Positions 49,957-58,856 of a DNA stretch of 64,000 nt are shown one piece after another. Source of the DNA: Vibrio algicola (lineage in GTDB: Bacteria > Pseudomonadota > Gammaproteobacteria > Enterobacterales > Vibrionaceae). Under the pieces are notes generated by a model that did no database searches, had not been told where the DNA came from, and was given only the letters and a program-made list of their open reading frames with translations. The number at the start of each line of letters is the position of its first letter. Positions within the stretch are counted from its first letter, which is position 1. Location: the NCBI RefSeq assembly GCF_009601765.2, contig NZ_CP045699.1:2170001-2234000 (forward strand). Direction: 5' to 3'. The position numbers and the translations under genes were made by a program.

Positions 49957-50973
49957 TTAAACATCTAGCTCAGTTGGGATTTTCGCTAATGCAGTTTCGA
50001 CCACCTCTATCCCTGAGCCTTTTTTATGAGCATTCTCACTAATATAACGACGCCATTGACGTGCGCCAGGCATCGCTTGAAATATTCCTAGCATGTGGCG
50101 AGTCATATGACCAAGTGATGCACCTTCAGATAACTGTTTTTCAATATACGGGTACATCTCTTGCACAATCTGACTGCGTTTTTTGATTGGCTTATCACTA
50201 CCAAATAAACGCTGATCAACTTCTGCCAACATATAAGGGTTTTGATAAGCTTCACGCCCCACCATCACACCGTCTAGATGCTGCAGGTGAAGTAGAGAAT
50301 CTTCTAATGTTTTCACCCCACCATTAACCGCAATACTGAGCTGCGGGAAGTCTTGTTTAAGCTGATACGCACGCGGATAATCTAATTCAGGAATTTCGCG
50401 GTTCTCTTTTGGACTTAAACCACTAAGCCAAGCTTTGCGAGCATGAATCGTAAATTGATCGACCCCGCCCTGCTCATGCACCATGTGGATAAAGCGAGTC
50501 AAAAACTCATACGAATCTTGATCATCTATACCAATGCGCGTTTTTACTGTCACAGGAATATCCACCACCGCACGCATCTCTGCCACACATTCCGTCACCA
50601 ACTCTGGTTCTGCCATTAAGCAGGCACCAAATTTACCATTTTGTACTCGATCAGATGGGCATCCCACATTTAGATTCACTTCATCATAACCACGTTCAGC
50701 GGCTAACTTGGCACAATGCGCTAAATCTTTCGCATTTGAACCACCCAATTGCAGCGCTATCGGATGTTCTTGTTGGCTATACTCAAGAAAATCCCCTTTG
50801 CCGTGGATAATTGCGCCCGTCGTTACCATTTCGGTATACAACAAAGTATGCTCTGACATCAGACGATGAAAGTAGCGGCAATGACGGTCAGTCCAATCAA
50901 GCATCGGTGCAATTGAAAATCTATTTGAAACGTATTTCTTATTTTCTTTACTATTTATCAATGAGTTAACCAC
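49957..50973 (-). CDS. dusA: tRNA-dihydrouridine synthase A
   Basis: FMN-dependent enzyme that reduces U20/U20a in the D loop of tRNA. 338 residues: [46 protein letters not shown] with the catalytic Cys, [15 protein letters not shown] and [12 protein letters not shown]. The first 17 residues are Lys/Asn/Ser-rich and unlike the rest, as expected if a mobile element inserted into the 5' end supplies a new beginning. The start given is GTG; a TTG at 50961 has a better spaced AGGTGG and is equally likely. The integrase gene begins 166 bases upstream, divergently. Confidence 0.95.
   Translation of the reverse strand: MVNSLINSKENKKYVSNRFSIAPMLDWTDRHCRYFHRLMSEHTLLYTEMVTTGAIIHGKGDFLEYSQQEHPIALQLGGSNAKDLAHCAKLAAERGYDEVNLNVGCPSDRVQNGKFGACLMAEPELVTECVAEMRAVVDIPVTVKTRIGIDDQDSYEFLTRFIHMVHEQGGVDQFTIHARKAWLSGLSPKENREIPELDYPRAYQLKQDFPQLSIAVNGGVKTLEDSLLHLQHLDGVMVGREAYQNPYMLAEVDQRLFGSDKPIKKRSQIVQEMYPYIEKQLSEGASLGHMTRHMLGIFQAMPGARQWRRYISENAHKKGSGIEVVETALAKIPTELDV
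50880..50973. other. Predicted attachment site (left end) of the dusA-integrated element
   Basis: Integrases of this context are known to recombine in the 5' part of dusA. The conserved dusA coding begins at about 50925 ([10 protein letters not shown]) and the integrase lies just outside. No second copy of this dusA segment (for example GTCCAATCAAGCATCGGTGC, plus strand) was found up to base 64000, so the other junction must lie beyond the window. Confidence 0.6.
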
Positions 50974-51044
50974 CTAAAACCACGATAACTCTAAATCGAA
51001 GTTTGTTTATTATGTGTTGTTTTGCTATATTTTCCATTATAAAT

Positions 51045-51106
51045 GATCCCAAATAACACCCCAAATTGATCCCAATTCGATCCCAAGCTGTTATTTATGA
51101 TCCCAT
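51045..51106 (+). repeat. Direct repeats GATCCCAA, probable integrase arm sites
   Basis: Four copies in the same direction: 51045-51052, 51068-51075, 51079-51086 and, with one change, 51099-51106. The starts are 23, 11 and 20 bases apart, close to whole turns of DNA. They lie between the predicted attachment site and the integrase start, where tyrosine integrases bind arm-type repeats, and could also repress the integrase gene. Confidence 0.65.
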
Positions 51107-51139
51107 TACTAACATAGCGTTTAATAGAAAGGATTATAC

Positions 51140-52270
51140 ATGGCATCTGTAATTATTGAAAAAAGAGTTGGTAAAACAGGCAACATTACCCACCGAGCAA
51201 AAGTCCAGCAAACGCACGGCGGAAAAGTAATCGACAGGCTATCTAAGACATTCAAAACAAAAACACTTGCCAAAACGTGGGCGAATAAAATTAAAAAAGA
51301 GATGGAAGATAAGTTTGAACGAGTCAAAGCTGGCATTTATCGTCCTGAATCCGAATTAGATGAAGTCACAGTAGGCGAACTGATAAGAAAGTATCAAACG
51401 CACCCCCGTTTATCTTTAGACATTGGAAGGACTAAAGGTTTTGTTCTTAGGGCCTTATTAAATTATGAAATATCATCTATTCTAGCAAGTAACTTGCGAG
51501 CGAGTGATGTAGTTAAGCATTGTGAAGAACGGTTCAACGAGGCAACGACCCCTTCCCCCCAGACCATATATCACGATGTCACTTATCTAAAATCAGTAAT
51601 GGATGTGGCAAAAGGTGTGCTTAAAGTTAATGCCGATAGTAAATATCACGATGAAGCAATTTCATCTTTGAAGACGCTAAACTTAATTGGTCGTTCCAAA
51701 TCCAGAAGTCGCAGACCAACTAGAGAAGAGCTAAAGCTAATGGAAGAGCATTTAATCAAACGATCTGAACACAAATCAGCTAAAATCCCTTATGGTGATA
51801 TATTACAAATTTCGCTACTTACAGCAATGCGAATCTCTGAGATTACACGCATAGAATGGACTGATTTAGACCACAAGAATAAAACTGTTATTATTAGAGA
51901 TAGAAAAGACCCAAACGATAAAATAGGCAATGATTGGGAAATTCCGTTATTGGGCGGTTCTTATGAAATTATAATGAAGCAGAAAAAAGATCCTGAACAA
52001 CCCGAATTAATTTTTCCCTATAACCCTCGCTCTGTAACTGCTGGTTGGCAAAGAGTTAGAAAAAAACTAAATATCAGTAATTTACGTTATCACGATTTAA
52101 GACGAGAGGCCGCTTCACGACTTGCAGAAATGGGCTTGCCAATTAATATTATTGCCCGAATTACAGGGCATAAAAACATCAATATATTGCACAATATCTA
52201 CGCCCAAATTGATATCAAAGAGTTTGGTAAGAAAGGATATGCAAAATATCTGAAAGAAGATATTTCTTAA
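51140..52270 (+). CDS. Tyrosine site-specific integrase
   Basis: Inserts and excises the element at dusA. 376 residues: a short N-terminal arm-binding-like part, a SAM-like core-binding domain (about 75-180) and a catalytic domain with the full set Arg231 (TAMRISEI), Lys256, His318 and Arg321 (YHDLRREA), His344 (TGHKNINI) and Tyr354 (HNIYAQ). Start: AAAGGA ten bases upstream of the ATG. It diverges from dusA, its target. A weak hairpin follows the stop. Confidence 0.95.
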   Translation: MASVIIEKRVGKTGNITHRAKVQQTHGGKVIDRLSKTFKTKTLAKTWANKIKKEMEDKFERVKAGIYRPESELDEVTVGELIRKYQTHPRLSLDIGRTKGFVLRALLNYEISSILASNLRASDVVKHCEERFNEATTPSPQTIYHDVTYLKSVMDVAKGVLKVNADSKYHDEAISSLKTLNLIGRSKSRSRRPTREELKLMEEHLIKRSEHKSAKIPYGDILQISLLTAMRISEITRIEWTDLDHKNKTVIIRDRKDPNDKIGNDWEIPLLGGSYEIIMKQKKDPEQPELIFPYNPRSVTAGWQRVRKKLNISNLRYHDLRREAASRLAEMGLPINIIARITGHKNINILHNIYAQIDIKEFGKKGYAKYLKEDIS

Positions 52271-52282
52271 ACTGTAAAAAGT

Positions 52283-52401
52283 GAAAAGCCCCAATCAAAT
52301 GATTAGGGCTTCTCTCCGATAAACGGTTGCTTATGTAGTGGCTTGAATCAGTGGTCATCTACAAGCTGATACATATATACTAAGCAACAGCACGATGACT
52401 G
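52283..52401 (+). ncRNA. Structured RNA upstream of the Abi gene (abiF-RNA-like)
   Basis: The integrase-abi gap can fold as a compact RNA. A first hairpin pairs AGCCCCAATCA with TGATTAGGGCT (52286-52312). Then GTTGCTTA (52326-52333) pairs with TAAGCAAC (52381-52388) around an inner stem, GCTTG (52341-52345) with CAAGC (52362-52366). The inner loop GGTCATC (52353-52359) can pair with GATGACT (52394-52400), which would make a pseudoknot. A conserved RNA called the abiF motif is known upstream of Abi_2 genes, and this is the right place for it; whether it meets that consensus needs a covariance search. Confidence 0.6.
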
Positions 52402-52425
52402 TCAACTAAAACCAGAAGAATTAAT

Positions 52426-53337
52426 ATGCCAAACTCGATTACATATACCGCCCTCGCCAATGTTATTCCACATCAGCGTTTATCTATGTATGAAAAGGTT
52501 TTTAAAACAACGACCTCGGTAGAACTGCACGGTGCTTATGTTTGGTCAGTAAAAGTAGCGGCTAATATACATCCACTACTCAGTGCGTTAGAAGTTGCAT
52601 TACGAAACTCTATCCATATTAGTGCAACACAAACAATATCAACAGATTGGTATGACAAAATTAGCACTAAAGAGCGTAAAAGCTGGAAAGCAGGTAAACG
52701 AGATCATAACAATATCAAATGGCATAGAGCGCAAGTTGCAGATATAAAGAAAAAGATTGCTCGTAAAATCCAAACAGCACCAAAAGGTCTAACAATGCAC
52801 GACCTACTTGTTGCTAAAATGGACTTTGGTTTTTGGGATAACCTTTTAAGAGAATGCTTTTCAATAAATGGTGATAAAAAAGCACTATGGCCCCAATGTA
52901 TGCCCTTGGTTTTCCCTAACTTACCCAAGGGAAAAACAAATTCTTCAGTTCAATTAGAAATATCAGCTCTACGGGAATTAAGGAACGATATTGCTCATAA
53001 CTCACCTATTTGGAAGCATAAAAGCGTAACAGATCAACAATCTGCCATAAGTTATATTAATAACCAAATTGATAAAATCATTGAGATAATCAAATGGCTT
53101 TCATCAGAAAAAGTAGATTGGCTCGAAGTGCATATGCTCCAAGCAGAAGCGAAACGAGTCGCATCTAAAAACTATCTTTTTCTATGCCAAAGAAAAGAAA
53201 TGAGCGAACTGACAGCCCCCTTTAGTCGTTATAAACGTGAGTTTCGCAGTCAATTAAAGCAGTTAGATAAAGATGAATTTGACCTTATAAATACTCAGAA
53301 TGGCGATCTGTATATGGTAACAAAAGTTACATCATAA
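52426..53337 (+). CDS. Abi_2 (AbiD/AbiF-like) HEPN abortive infection protein
   Basis: Probable RNA-cutting abortive-infection toxin. 303 residues. The N-terminal landmark GAYVWSVKVAANIHPLLSAL followed by EVALRNSIH (residues 36-64) is typical of Abi_2 proteins. The catalytic-type HEPN motif RNDIAH (Arg186-His191, RX4H) is intact. A possible structured RNA stands directly upstream, which hints at RNA control of the toxin. It converges on the next gene with a six-base overlap. The assignment rests on motifs. Confidence 0.82.
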   Translation: MPNSITYTALANVIPHQRLSMYEKVFKTTTSVELHGAYVWSVKVAANIHPLLSALEVALRNSIHISATQTISTDWYDKISTKERKSWKAGKRDHNNIKWHRAQVADIKKKIARKIQTAPKGLTMHDLLVAKMDFGFWDNLLRECFSINGDKKALWPQCMPLVFPNLPKGKTNSSVQLEISALRELRNDIAHNSPIWKHKSVTDQQSAISYINNQIDKIIEIIKWLSSEKVDWLEVHMLQAEAKRVASKNYLFLCQRKEMSELTAPFSRYKREFRSQLKQLDKDEFDLINTQNGDLYMVTKVTS

Positions 53338-53736
53338 TCGTTTTTTCTTTATTACATTAGAACCACTACTTTTAACCTTCAAAGCCAACGAATTTTCAAT
53401 TTCACTGGCTTTTGTAGGGTTGTATTTCCTTAACGCAGAAATCGCTTGTTTTGCAATATCGTAAGAGCTTAACAGGCAAGTTTGATGCGTATCTATAATC
53501 GAAACTAAATCATCAAGAGCTTCCTGACGACCGTCAATCTTGTCAAATAATGCTTTCGATGGCTCATCACCACCTTTCAGTAAATCATCACGAATAACAA
53601 TATCTTTACGCAACTTGTTATTCATAAATTCTTTCAACTGCCCTTTTACAAAATCAGATTCAGCCAATTGTTGTGTTTTTTGTAACTCATTTTTAGCGAT
53701 CGATTCCAATCTATTTTCTTGTTCCTGTTTATCCAT
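53332..53736 (-). CDS. Hypothetical protein, convergent with the Abi gene
   Basis: 134 residues, charged, no membrane helix or signal peptide; a mostly helical make-up (Lys/Glu/Gln-rich first 55 residues, then a region with one Cys, ending in a basic KKKRL tail). GGAGAAAA lies before the ATG. The only minus-strand gene between the integrase and the rep gene. It could be an accessory to the Abi gene or to mobilization. Family not recognised. Confidence 0.7.
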   Translation of the reverse strand: MDKQEQENRLESIAKNELQKTQQLAESDFVKGQLKEFMNNKLRKDIVIRDDLLKGGDEPSKALFDKIDGRQEALDDLVSIIDTHQTCLLSSYDIAKQAISALRKYNPTKASEIENSLALKVKSSGSNVIKKKRL

Positions 53737-54105
53737 AATTTTTTCTCCTGTGGTTCTTAATTTTGTATCACAGAAAAAAGGGATTACAAGAGCTTACCAG
53801 CATTGGGGCCACAATGGTCCCAGGTCTGATGATTTGACATTGTAAAAATATATGCTCTGTTGTGTATAGGAGTTTAAGACAAAAAATAGGTTGCAAGTTG
53901 AGCCTTGGGTCCCCCAAAGCACTTGTTTTAAATCATAAAAACGATTTAAAAAAGGAGTGTTGATCACTTTCTAAAATCACCTGAAAAATCTCATTTCATT
54001 CGATATTTTACAGCTATTTTCAGATAGCGATCTTCGATTAAAAACGATTTAGTATTCCGTTGGTAGTCTTAAAACTCATTGTATTTGTTCAGCAAGGAGG
54101 AAAAT
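53737..54105 (+). other. Intergenic region upstream of mobC, probable oriT
   Basis: 369 bases without a gene. It has inverted repeats of the kind found at transfer origins: TGGGGCCA-CAA-TGGTCCCA near 53803-53821 (one mismatch) and TTGGG-TCC-CCCAA near 53916-53928. The segment AAAAACGATTTA occurs twice (near 53937 and 54040) and the first copy is part of an AAATC/GATTT dyad. The position directly before mobC and relaxase supports oriT; the nick site cannot be named. Confidence 0.5.
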
Positions 54106-54465
54106 ATGGCACAAAGGAGTAACAATACAAAAATAGTCATTCGTTGTAGTGAAGAAGAAAAATCAGCATTGCTAATGGCAAAATCTCAGCTAAAAGCAAG
54201 GACGTGGCTTGAGTTAGTTGAAAAGCTACTACGCAAAAAGAAAATAGAACCGCCTAAAACTATCATTCAAGATGATGCTTACTTACTTGAAATCCTGACG
54301 AGTTTAAAACGCTGTGCTAATAACCTTAATCAAGTGACTAAAATAGCAAACAGTAGCAAAACCATAAGCCACTCTGAAACTGTTCAGCTTAAAAAACTGG
54401 CAATGCAGATCTCTTCATTAAAAAACAAAGTGCTAAAAAGTTTTGTTGTAGAAGGAGGGAAGTAA
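54106..54465 (+). CDS. MobC-like mobilization accessory protein
   Basis: 119 residues. The start region KIVIRCSEEEKSALLMAKSQLKARTWLELVEKLLRKK looks like a ribbon-helix-helix DNA-binding domain, and the C-terminal half (LLEILTSLKRCANNLNQVTKIAN) matches the MobC/BmpC-type helical domain that helps a relaxase bind oriT. AAGGAGG lies seven bases upstream of the ATG at 54106; an in-frame ATG at 54079 is less likely. The stop overlaps the relaxase start (TAATG). Confidence 0.82.
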   Translation: MAQRSNNTKIVIRCSEEEKSALLMAKSQLKARTWLELVEKLLRKKKIEPPKTIIQDDAYLLEILTSLKRCANNLNQVTKIANSSKTISHSETVQLKKLAMQISSLKNKVLKSFVVEGGK

Positions 54466-56288
54466 TGGCTATTGCTAAACTATTACACGAAGGGGAATCA
54501 ATTAAGCAGTTAAAAGCTGTAATTCGATATAACACGGTAGCCAAAGAGTATCTCAACTCACCTGATAATCCTCGATTACTGCAAGCCCTATCTAATATGG
54601 GTATTATCGACATTTCTGATCCCGTAGCCTACAAAGATTTTATGCGTGAATTTATCAATGAAATTACGCTTAATAAAAACCAATCTACAAATAAACTCCA
54701 AACTAAGCTTTATGCACACGAAATGATTTCATTTGAGGATGAAGACAACGCTCGTTTCAATCAAGAAGAATTGGCACAAATCAGCGTAGAATTACTGTCT
54801 TATTTATACGATATGGAAAACACCCCTTACCTTATCTACCCTCAGAGAGATAACGGGAGATTGCACTATCACTTTATTCGAGGACAGCACAACAGTAATG
54901 GCACTTATCAACGAGTAAAAAACTCAAAGAGAAAAATGCGTGTAGCCTGTGAAAAAATCGAAAGAAAATACAACCTGACACTGACTGGCAACAATGTTTC
55001 TAACGCCATTAGACCAGCTAATGATCCTATGGCAAAGGTAATGAAAAACCGCAAGCTTGAAGCTGAATATCAACACCAGAAGAATCTCAGCGAAGCAAAA
55101 GAACAAGACACACCGCTCACCAAAATTAAACGAAAATCCTATGACCTATTAATGGAAGATTCTTATCAGAGTGAAGCAGAAATAGCAAAGCAAATTGCTT
55201 ATCAACAGGTAGAGCAGAATTTAGCAGAAAAGACACAGGTAAATAAAAAAATTGAAACGGTAAAAAAATCCATTTTTAACCTCTACAAATCAGCTAATGA
55301 TGAAATGGATTTTATTAAGCAGATTGAGAAGCAAGGAATTAGCATAGAGCTACTCAGACACACTAAATCAGGCAAGAACAAAGGTATCGTTTTTCACCAC
55401 CAAGGAGAAAGCATTTCAGGTGGTAAAATTTCAAGTTCTATGACTTTGGGGAGAATTAAAAAGCGCTTCCCAAACTTCATTCATACATTAGAAAAGCCAC
55501 CGTCACTACACGAAACACACAAATTAAAACGTAAAATGTTAGATTTTCAGATCGCTCAAATCAACAAGTATTACAAACAACGCAAAAACAATGCTAATGA
55601 TGACATCCTGATCTATTTTGGTAAAAAGAATGTTGAAGCAAGACCTTATAATTACAACTTAAAATTATCAAGCACAAGAGACTCAATCCGATTTGGCCCT
55701 TCAACACCTAACGATCACGATTTAACACTTTCAATCAATATTGCCATTGAAAATGGCTGGAAAGGTGCAACGCTATCAAATTCAAGCCCAGCGTTTTTAA
55801 AGCGTATGATGAAAGTCGCTTATAAAAAAGATCCTGCGTTATTGTTTTTTGTTGAATCAGACAAACCTCATCAACTGACGTATCAAGATCTTACTGATAT
55901 CAAAGAACAACTTTGCTTTGAAGATATCAAAATTGCTCTGAAGAACAAACTACTCTCAGAAGATGAGATTGATAAGGCAATAAACGCATTGAGAGAACTT
56001 GCTGTTAAGGAAAGTGAGCGTGCATTTTTAAATGCTATTGATCGTGGTTTTTCCGTCAAAGAACTAAGCAAAAAAACAGAGACAGAACTACTAACTTTTT
56101 CACGCTATGGCTCTTTCAAGGAACACCATAATGCACATCTGAAGACACGAGAAGGTATAATTCACGAACATAAACAAAATCGACTGGCTCAGTTAAAAGA
56201 AATCCTAAGTGAAACAGCTATGAATGATGTAGACACCCCATCAAACTCAGCTAAAGCACTGAAACATAAATGCCCCCTGAAAATCTAA
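54465..56288 (+). CDS. Relaxase / mobilization protein
   Basis: Nicks oriT and leads the DNA strand in conjugative transfer. 607 residues. The N-terminal third has the relaxase landmarks: a helix with Tyr22 (RYNTVAKEYL, candidate nucleophile), HEMISFEDEDNARFNQEELAQI (85-106) and the metal-binding His cluster GRLHYHFIRGQHNSNG (His134, His136, His142). The C-terminal 400 residues are Lys/Glu-rich and helical, with no clear primase or helicase motif. It is coupled to mobC by a one-base overlap. No type IV secretion genes are in view, so transfer would need a helper. Confidence 0.82.
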   Translation: MAIAKLLHEGESIKQLKAVIRYNTVAKEYLNSPDNPRLLQALSNMGIIDISDPVAYKDFMREFINEITLNKNQSTNKLQTKLYAHEMISFEDEDNARFNQEELAQISVELLSYLYDMENTPYLIYPQRDNGRLHYHFIRGQHNSNGTYQRVKNSKRKMRVACEKIERKYNLTLTGNNVSNAIRPANDPMAKVMKNRKLEAEYQHQKNLSEAKEQDTPLTKIKRKSYDLLMEDSYQSEAEIAKQIAYQQVEQNLAEKTQVNKKIETVKKSIFNLYKSANDEMDFIKQIEKQGISIELLRHTKSGKNKGIVFHHQGESISGGKISSSMTLGRIKKRFPNFIHTLEKPPSLHETHKLKRKMLDFQIAQINKYYKQRKNNANDDILIYFGKKNVEARPYNYNLKLSSTRDSIRFGPSTPNDHDLTLSINIAIENGWKGATLSNSSPAFLKRMMKVAYKKDPALLFFVESDKPHQLTYQDLTDIKEQLCFEDIKIALKNKLLSEDEIDKAINALRELAVKESERAFLNAIDRGFSVKELSKKTETELLTFSRYGSFKEHHNAHLKTREGIIHEHKQNRLAQLKEILSETAMNDVDTPSNSAKALKHKCPLKI

Positions 56289-56370
56289 ATTTTTCTAACT
56301 AGATCAGAGACTAAGTAAATCACTTATATTAGTATGGTTTTATATTAACGAATATATAGGGAATATAATT

Positions 56371-58569
56371 GTGGCAGAGTCAATATCAATAATGGGGGTC
56401 GCTAGCTATCACCCTTCAACTCCAGAAGTTCTTGATATATCAAAGCAAAACACGTTAATTTTTGGGCTAAATGGAACAGGAAAATCCACAGTTTCTAACT
56501 TCTTGTATAATCAAACCAATTTCGACAATTGTAGCTTGAATATTGATGGTGATTTTACACCCATCGTATATAACCAAACCTTTGTAGATGAAAATTTTGT
56601 GCATAACCCTATGCAAGAAGGCGTTTTCACATTAAGTAAAGACAATGCTGACCTCGAAGCAAGAATTGATGAAAAATCAAAACTTAGAGAAAAACTTTTA
56701 GCTATCTACAGCGGAATCAAGACCAAGATATCAGAAGCTGAAAAAGCTAAAACCACAGCAACAGATTCCACAATCGAAGAAGTCTTTAAGCAGAAATATA
56801 TCATCGAGAAGACATCACTTGAACCATTTCTTAAAGGATTCAAAACACCCAAAAATAAGTTCTATAAGCAAGTAAAAGCTCAAAAAGGAGTATCTCGTGA
56901 CTCTCTTGATAGCCTTAACACTGAATATGACTCCCTTACTCAATCAGACAAGACTCTGCCTACATTAGTTAGCCTACCGACCTCACCTAGTATTACATTA
57001 GAGGAAGTAGCTTTACTCTCTGAGTCAATTGTTGGCTCAGAGAATAGTCAACTCACTGAGTTTATAACAGAACTCAGCAGTCAAAATTGGGTTAAGAGCG
57101 GTAAAGACAACTATTTAATGGAAGCACAAACAAAATGTCCATTTTGTCAAAAAGAAACGATTGATGACACATTCCGTTCTGAACTTGCATCATTATTCAA
57201 TAAAACATACGACTCTAACGTGCAAAAAGTTGAAGCTATTGCACTGTCTTATGAGACGGCTTTGACTGAGTATATTGAATCCATTAAAGCTACGTTTATC
57301 AATTGCCCCATATATGATCCAAATCTCCACAAGGTAGAGCCTAATATTGAACTACTAGAGCTAGCTTACAAAGACAACCTTAGCCTGATTAAATCTAAAG
57401 TCGAAAAACCAAGCTTATCCGTTGAATTGATTGATTACGAAGACAAACTAGAACCATTAAAAACAATAGTGGAAGAGATCAATAAAACTGTTCAGATAAT
57501 CATAGCTAAGGCTAATAAGTTCAAAGAAAGTGAAAGTGATATTCAACACCGAATGTGGGACTCCGTTAGATATGATACTGAAGCCTTATTCTCACTAGAA
57601 AAGCGTCTAATAGATGAACAGGATGATAAAATTGACCTCCTTAATAAACGACTAGAGAGAGTAAAACTGATTGGTAAAAAGGTCGCAGACAGAATCAGCT
57701 CTCTTCGTTCTAGAACTTCAAATATTGACGATACCATTGCAAGAATAAATGTGAATTTAAAAAGTCTTGGCCTAACAAGCTTTGAAATTGTTGCATCAAC
57801 CGACCCAAAGCAGAAAAACTACTTCATACTCAGCCGAAGTGAAAAAGCCATCACTGAAGAAAAAGTATTTCAATCCCTTAGTGAGGGAGAGAAAACACTA
57901 ATAACCTTCTTGTATTTTATAGAGAAATGTAACGGTAGTATGAGCATAGATTCCGATCTTGCTGACAAAGAAAAATTAATTGTTATTGATGATCCAATAT
58001 CAAGTCTCTCTCAAAACTATATCTATGATATAGCCTCTCTTATCCATTCAAAAATTATTAAAGGGAACAGATTTAAAAAAGTGGTCATTTTGACTCACAG
58101 TTTATTCTTTTATCAAGAGTTGTTGAAGCTAGCCCCATTAGGCAAAGATAAATTCAATGAGAAATACGCTCTTTACCGTTTGAATAAAAAGCAATATTCA
58201 AGTGTGCAGTCAATGAATAGAGGCGAACTAAAAAATGATTATCAATCTTTATGGCAAATACTGAAAGATGTCATTGAAGGTAATGCGAATCCTGTCGTTT
58301 TACCTAATGTAATGAGAAATATCATTGAGTATTACTTCGGTTTTGTACACAAGAAAGAAAAACTAGCAGACATATTAAATGAATTAGCTGAAAAAGAACC
58401 AGATCAAGGACATAAAGCCTTTTACCGCTACATAAACCGAAGTTCACACTCAGATCCAATAAATATAGGGTTAATGGTCGAAGTTGACCCACAAGCGTAT
58501 TTGGAAAGGTTTAAATCTATCTTTATAAACACTCAGGATGAGGGGCATTATGAATGTATGATGCAATAA
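56371..58569 (+). CDS. RloC/PrrC-like AAA ATPase with zinc-hook and anticodon-nuclease-type residues
   Basis: Probable translation-disabling defence enzyme. 732 residues: P-loop FGLNGTGKST (31-40), a long coiled coil with a CPFC hook at 256-259 (as in RloC and Rad50), ABC signature SLSEGEKT (near 503), Walker B LIVIDDP (near 536) and switch histidine ILTHS. The C-terminal domain has Arg649 and Glu653 (MRNIIEYYF) and His693 (NRSSHSDP), which match the Arg-X3-Glu...His triad of PrrC anticodon nuclease. In the D-loop the usual SSLD reads SSLS. Start codon GTG, with TAGGGA upstream. In RloC the nuclease is held inactive until DNA damage or phage action; no restriction genes are beside it here. 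Confidence 0.85.
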   Translation: MAESISIMGVASYHPSTPEVLDISKQNTLIFGLNGTGKSTVSNFLYNQTNFDNCSLNIDGDFTPIVYNQTFVDENFVHNPMQEGVFTLSKDNADLEARIDEKSKLREKLLAIYSGIKTKISEAEKAKTTATDSTIEEVFKQKYIIEKTSLEPFLKGFKTPKNKFYKQVKAQKGVSRDSLDSLNTEYDSLTQSDKTLPTLVSLPTSPSITLEEVALLSESIVGSENSQLTEFITELSSQNWVKSGKDNYLMEAQTKCPFCQKETIDDTFRSELASLFNKTYDSNVQKVEAIALSYETALTEYIESIKATFINCPIYDPNLHKVEPNIELLELAYKDNLSLIKSKVEKPSLSVELIDYEDKLEPLKTIVEEINKTVQIIIAKANKFKESESDIQHRMWDSVRYDTEALFSLEKRLIDEQDDKIDLLNKRLERVKLIGKKVADRISSLRSRTSNIDDTIARINVNLKSLGLTSFEIVASTDPKQKNYFILSRSEKAITEEKVFQSLSEGEKTLITFLYFIEKCNGSMSIDSDLADKEKLIVIDDPISSLSQNYIYDIASLIHSKIIKGNRFKKVVILTHSLFFYQELLKLAPLGKDKFNEKYALYRLNKKQYSSVQSMNRGELKNDYQSLWQILKDVIEGNANPVVLPNVMRNIIEYYFGFVHKKEKLADILNELAEKEPDQGHKAFYRYINRSSHSDPINIGLMVEVDPQAYLERFKSIFINTQDEGHYECMMQ

Positions 58570-58856
58570 TAAAAGTTGTTACCACCGAGGTATTCAATTA
58601 ACTTACCATCTTGGAAGCGAACGGCGGTGCTTACGCACTACCTCAAGCTTACCTAGACGAAAACGAGTGTATTGACATACATCTACAATTTTAGGTCTCA
58701 TTAGCAAATCTCCACTAAGCGCCTGTGCTTGCCACAGGCAACCTCATCACACAATGTAATAAGCTACTTTGCTTCATAGGCTGGAGAATTACCAAAGTGG
58801 TAACAGATTTATTCTATTCCACCTTAAATATTTTGTAAATTAAACTATTGAAAAAT
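58570..58856. other. Gap with a 32-codon open frame and a hairpin
   Basis: 287 bases between the ATPase and the rep gene. On the minus strand an ATG at 58701 opens a 32-residue frame (MRPKIVDVCQYTRFRLG...), ending near 58603; it is basic and protein-like but short. Upstream of it is the stem GCCTGTG/CACAGGC (58721-58739). TGTTACCAC near 58575 and GTGGTAACA near 58795 form a 9-base inverted pair around the whole block. May be a gene remnant or a small regulatory gene. Confidence 0.35.
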
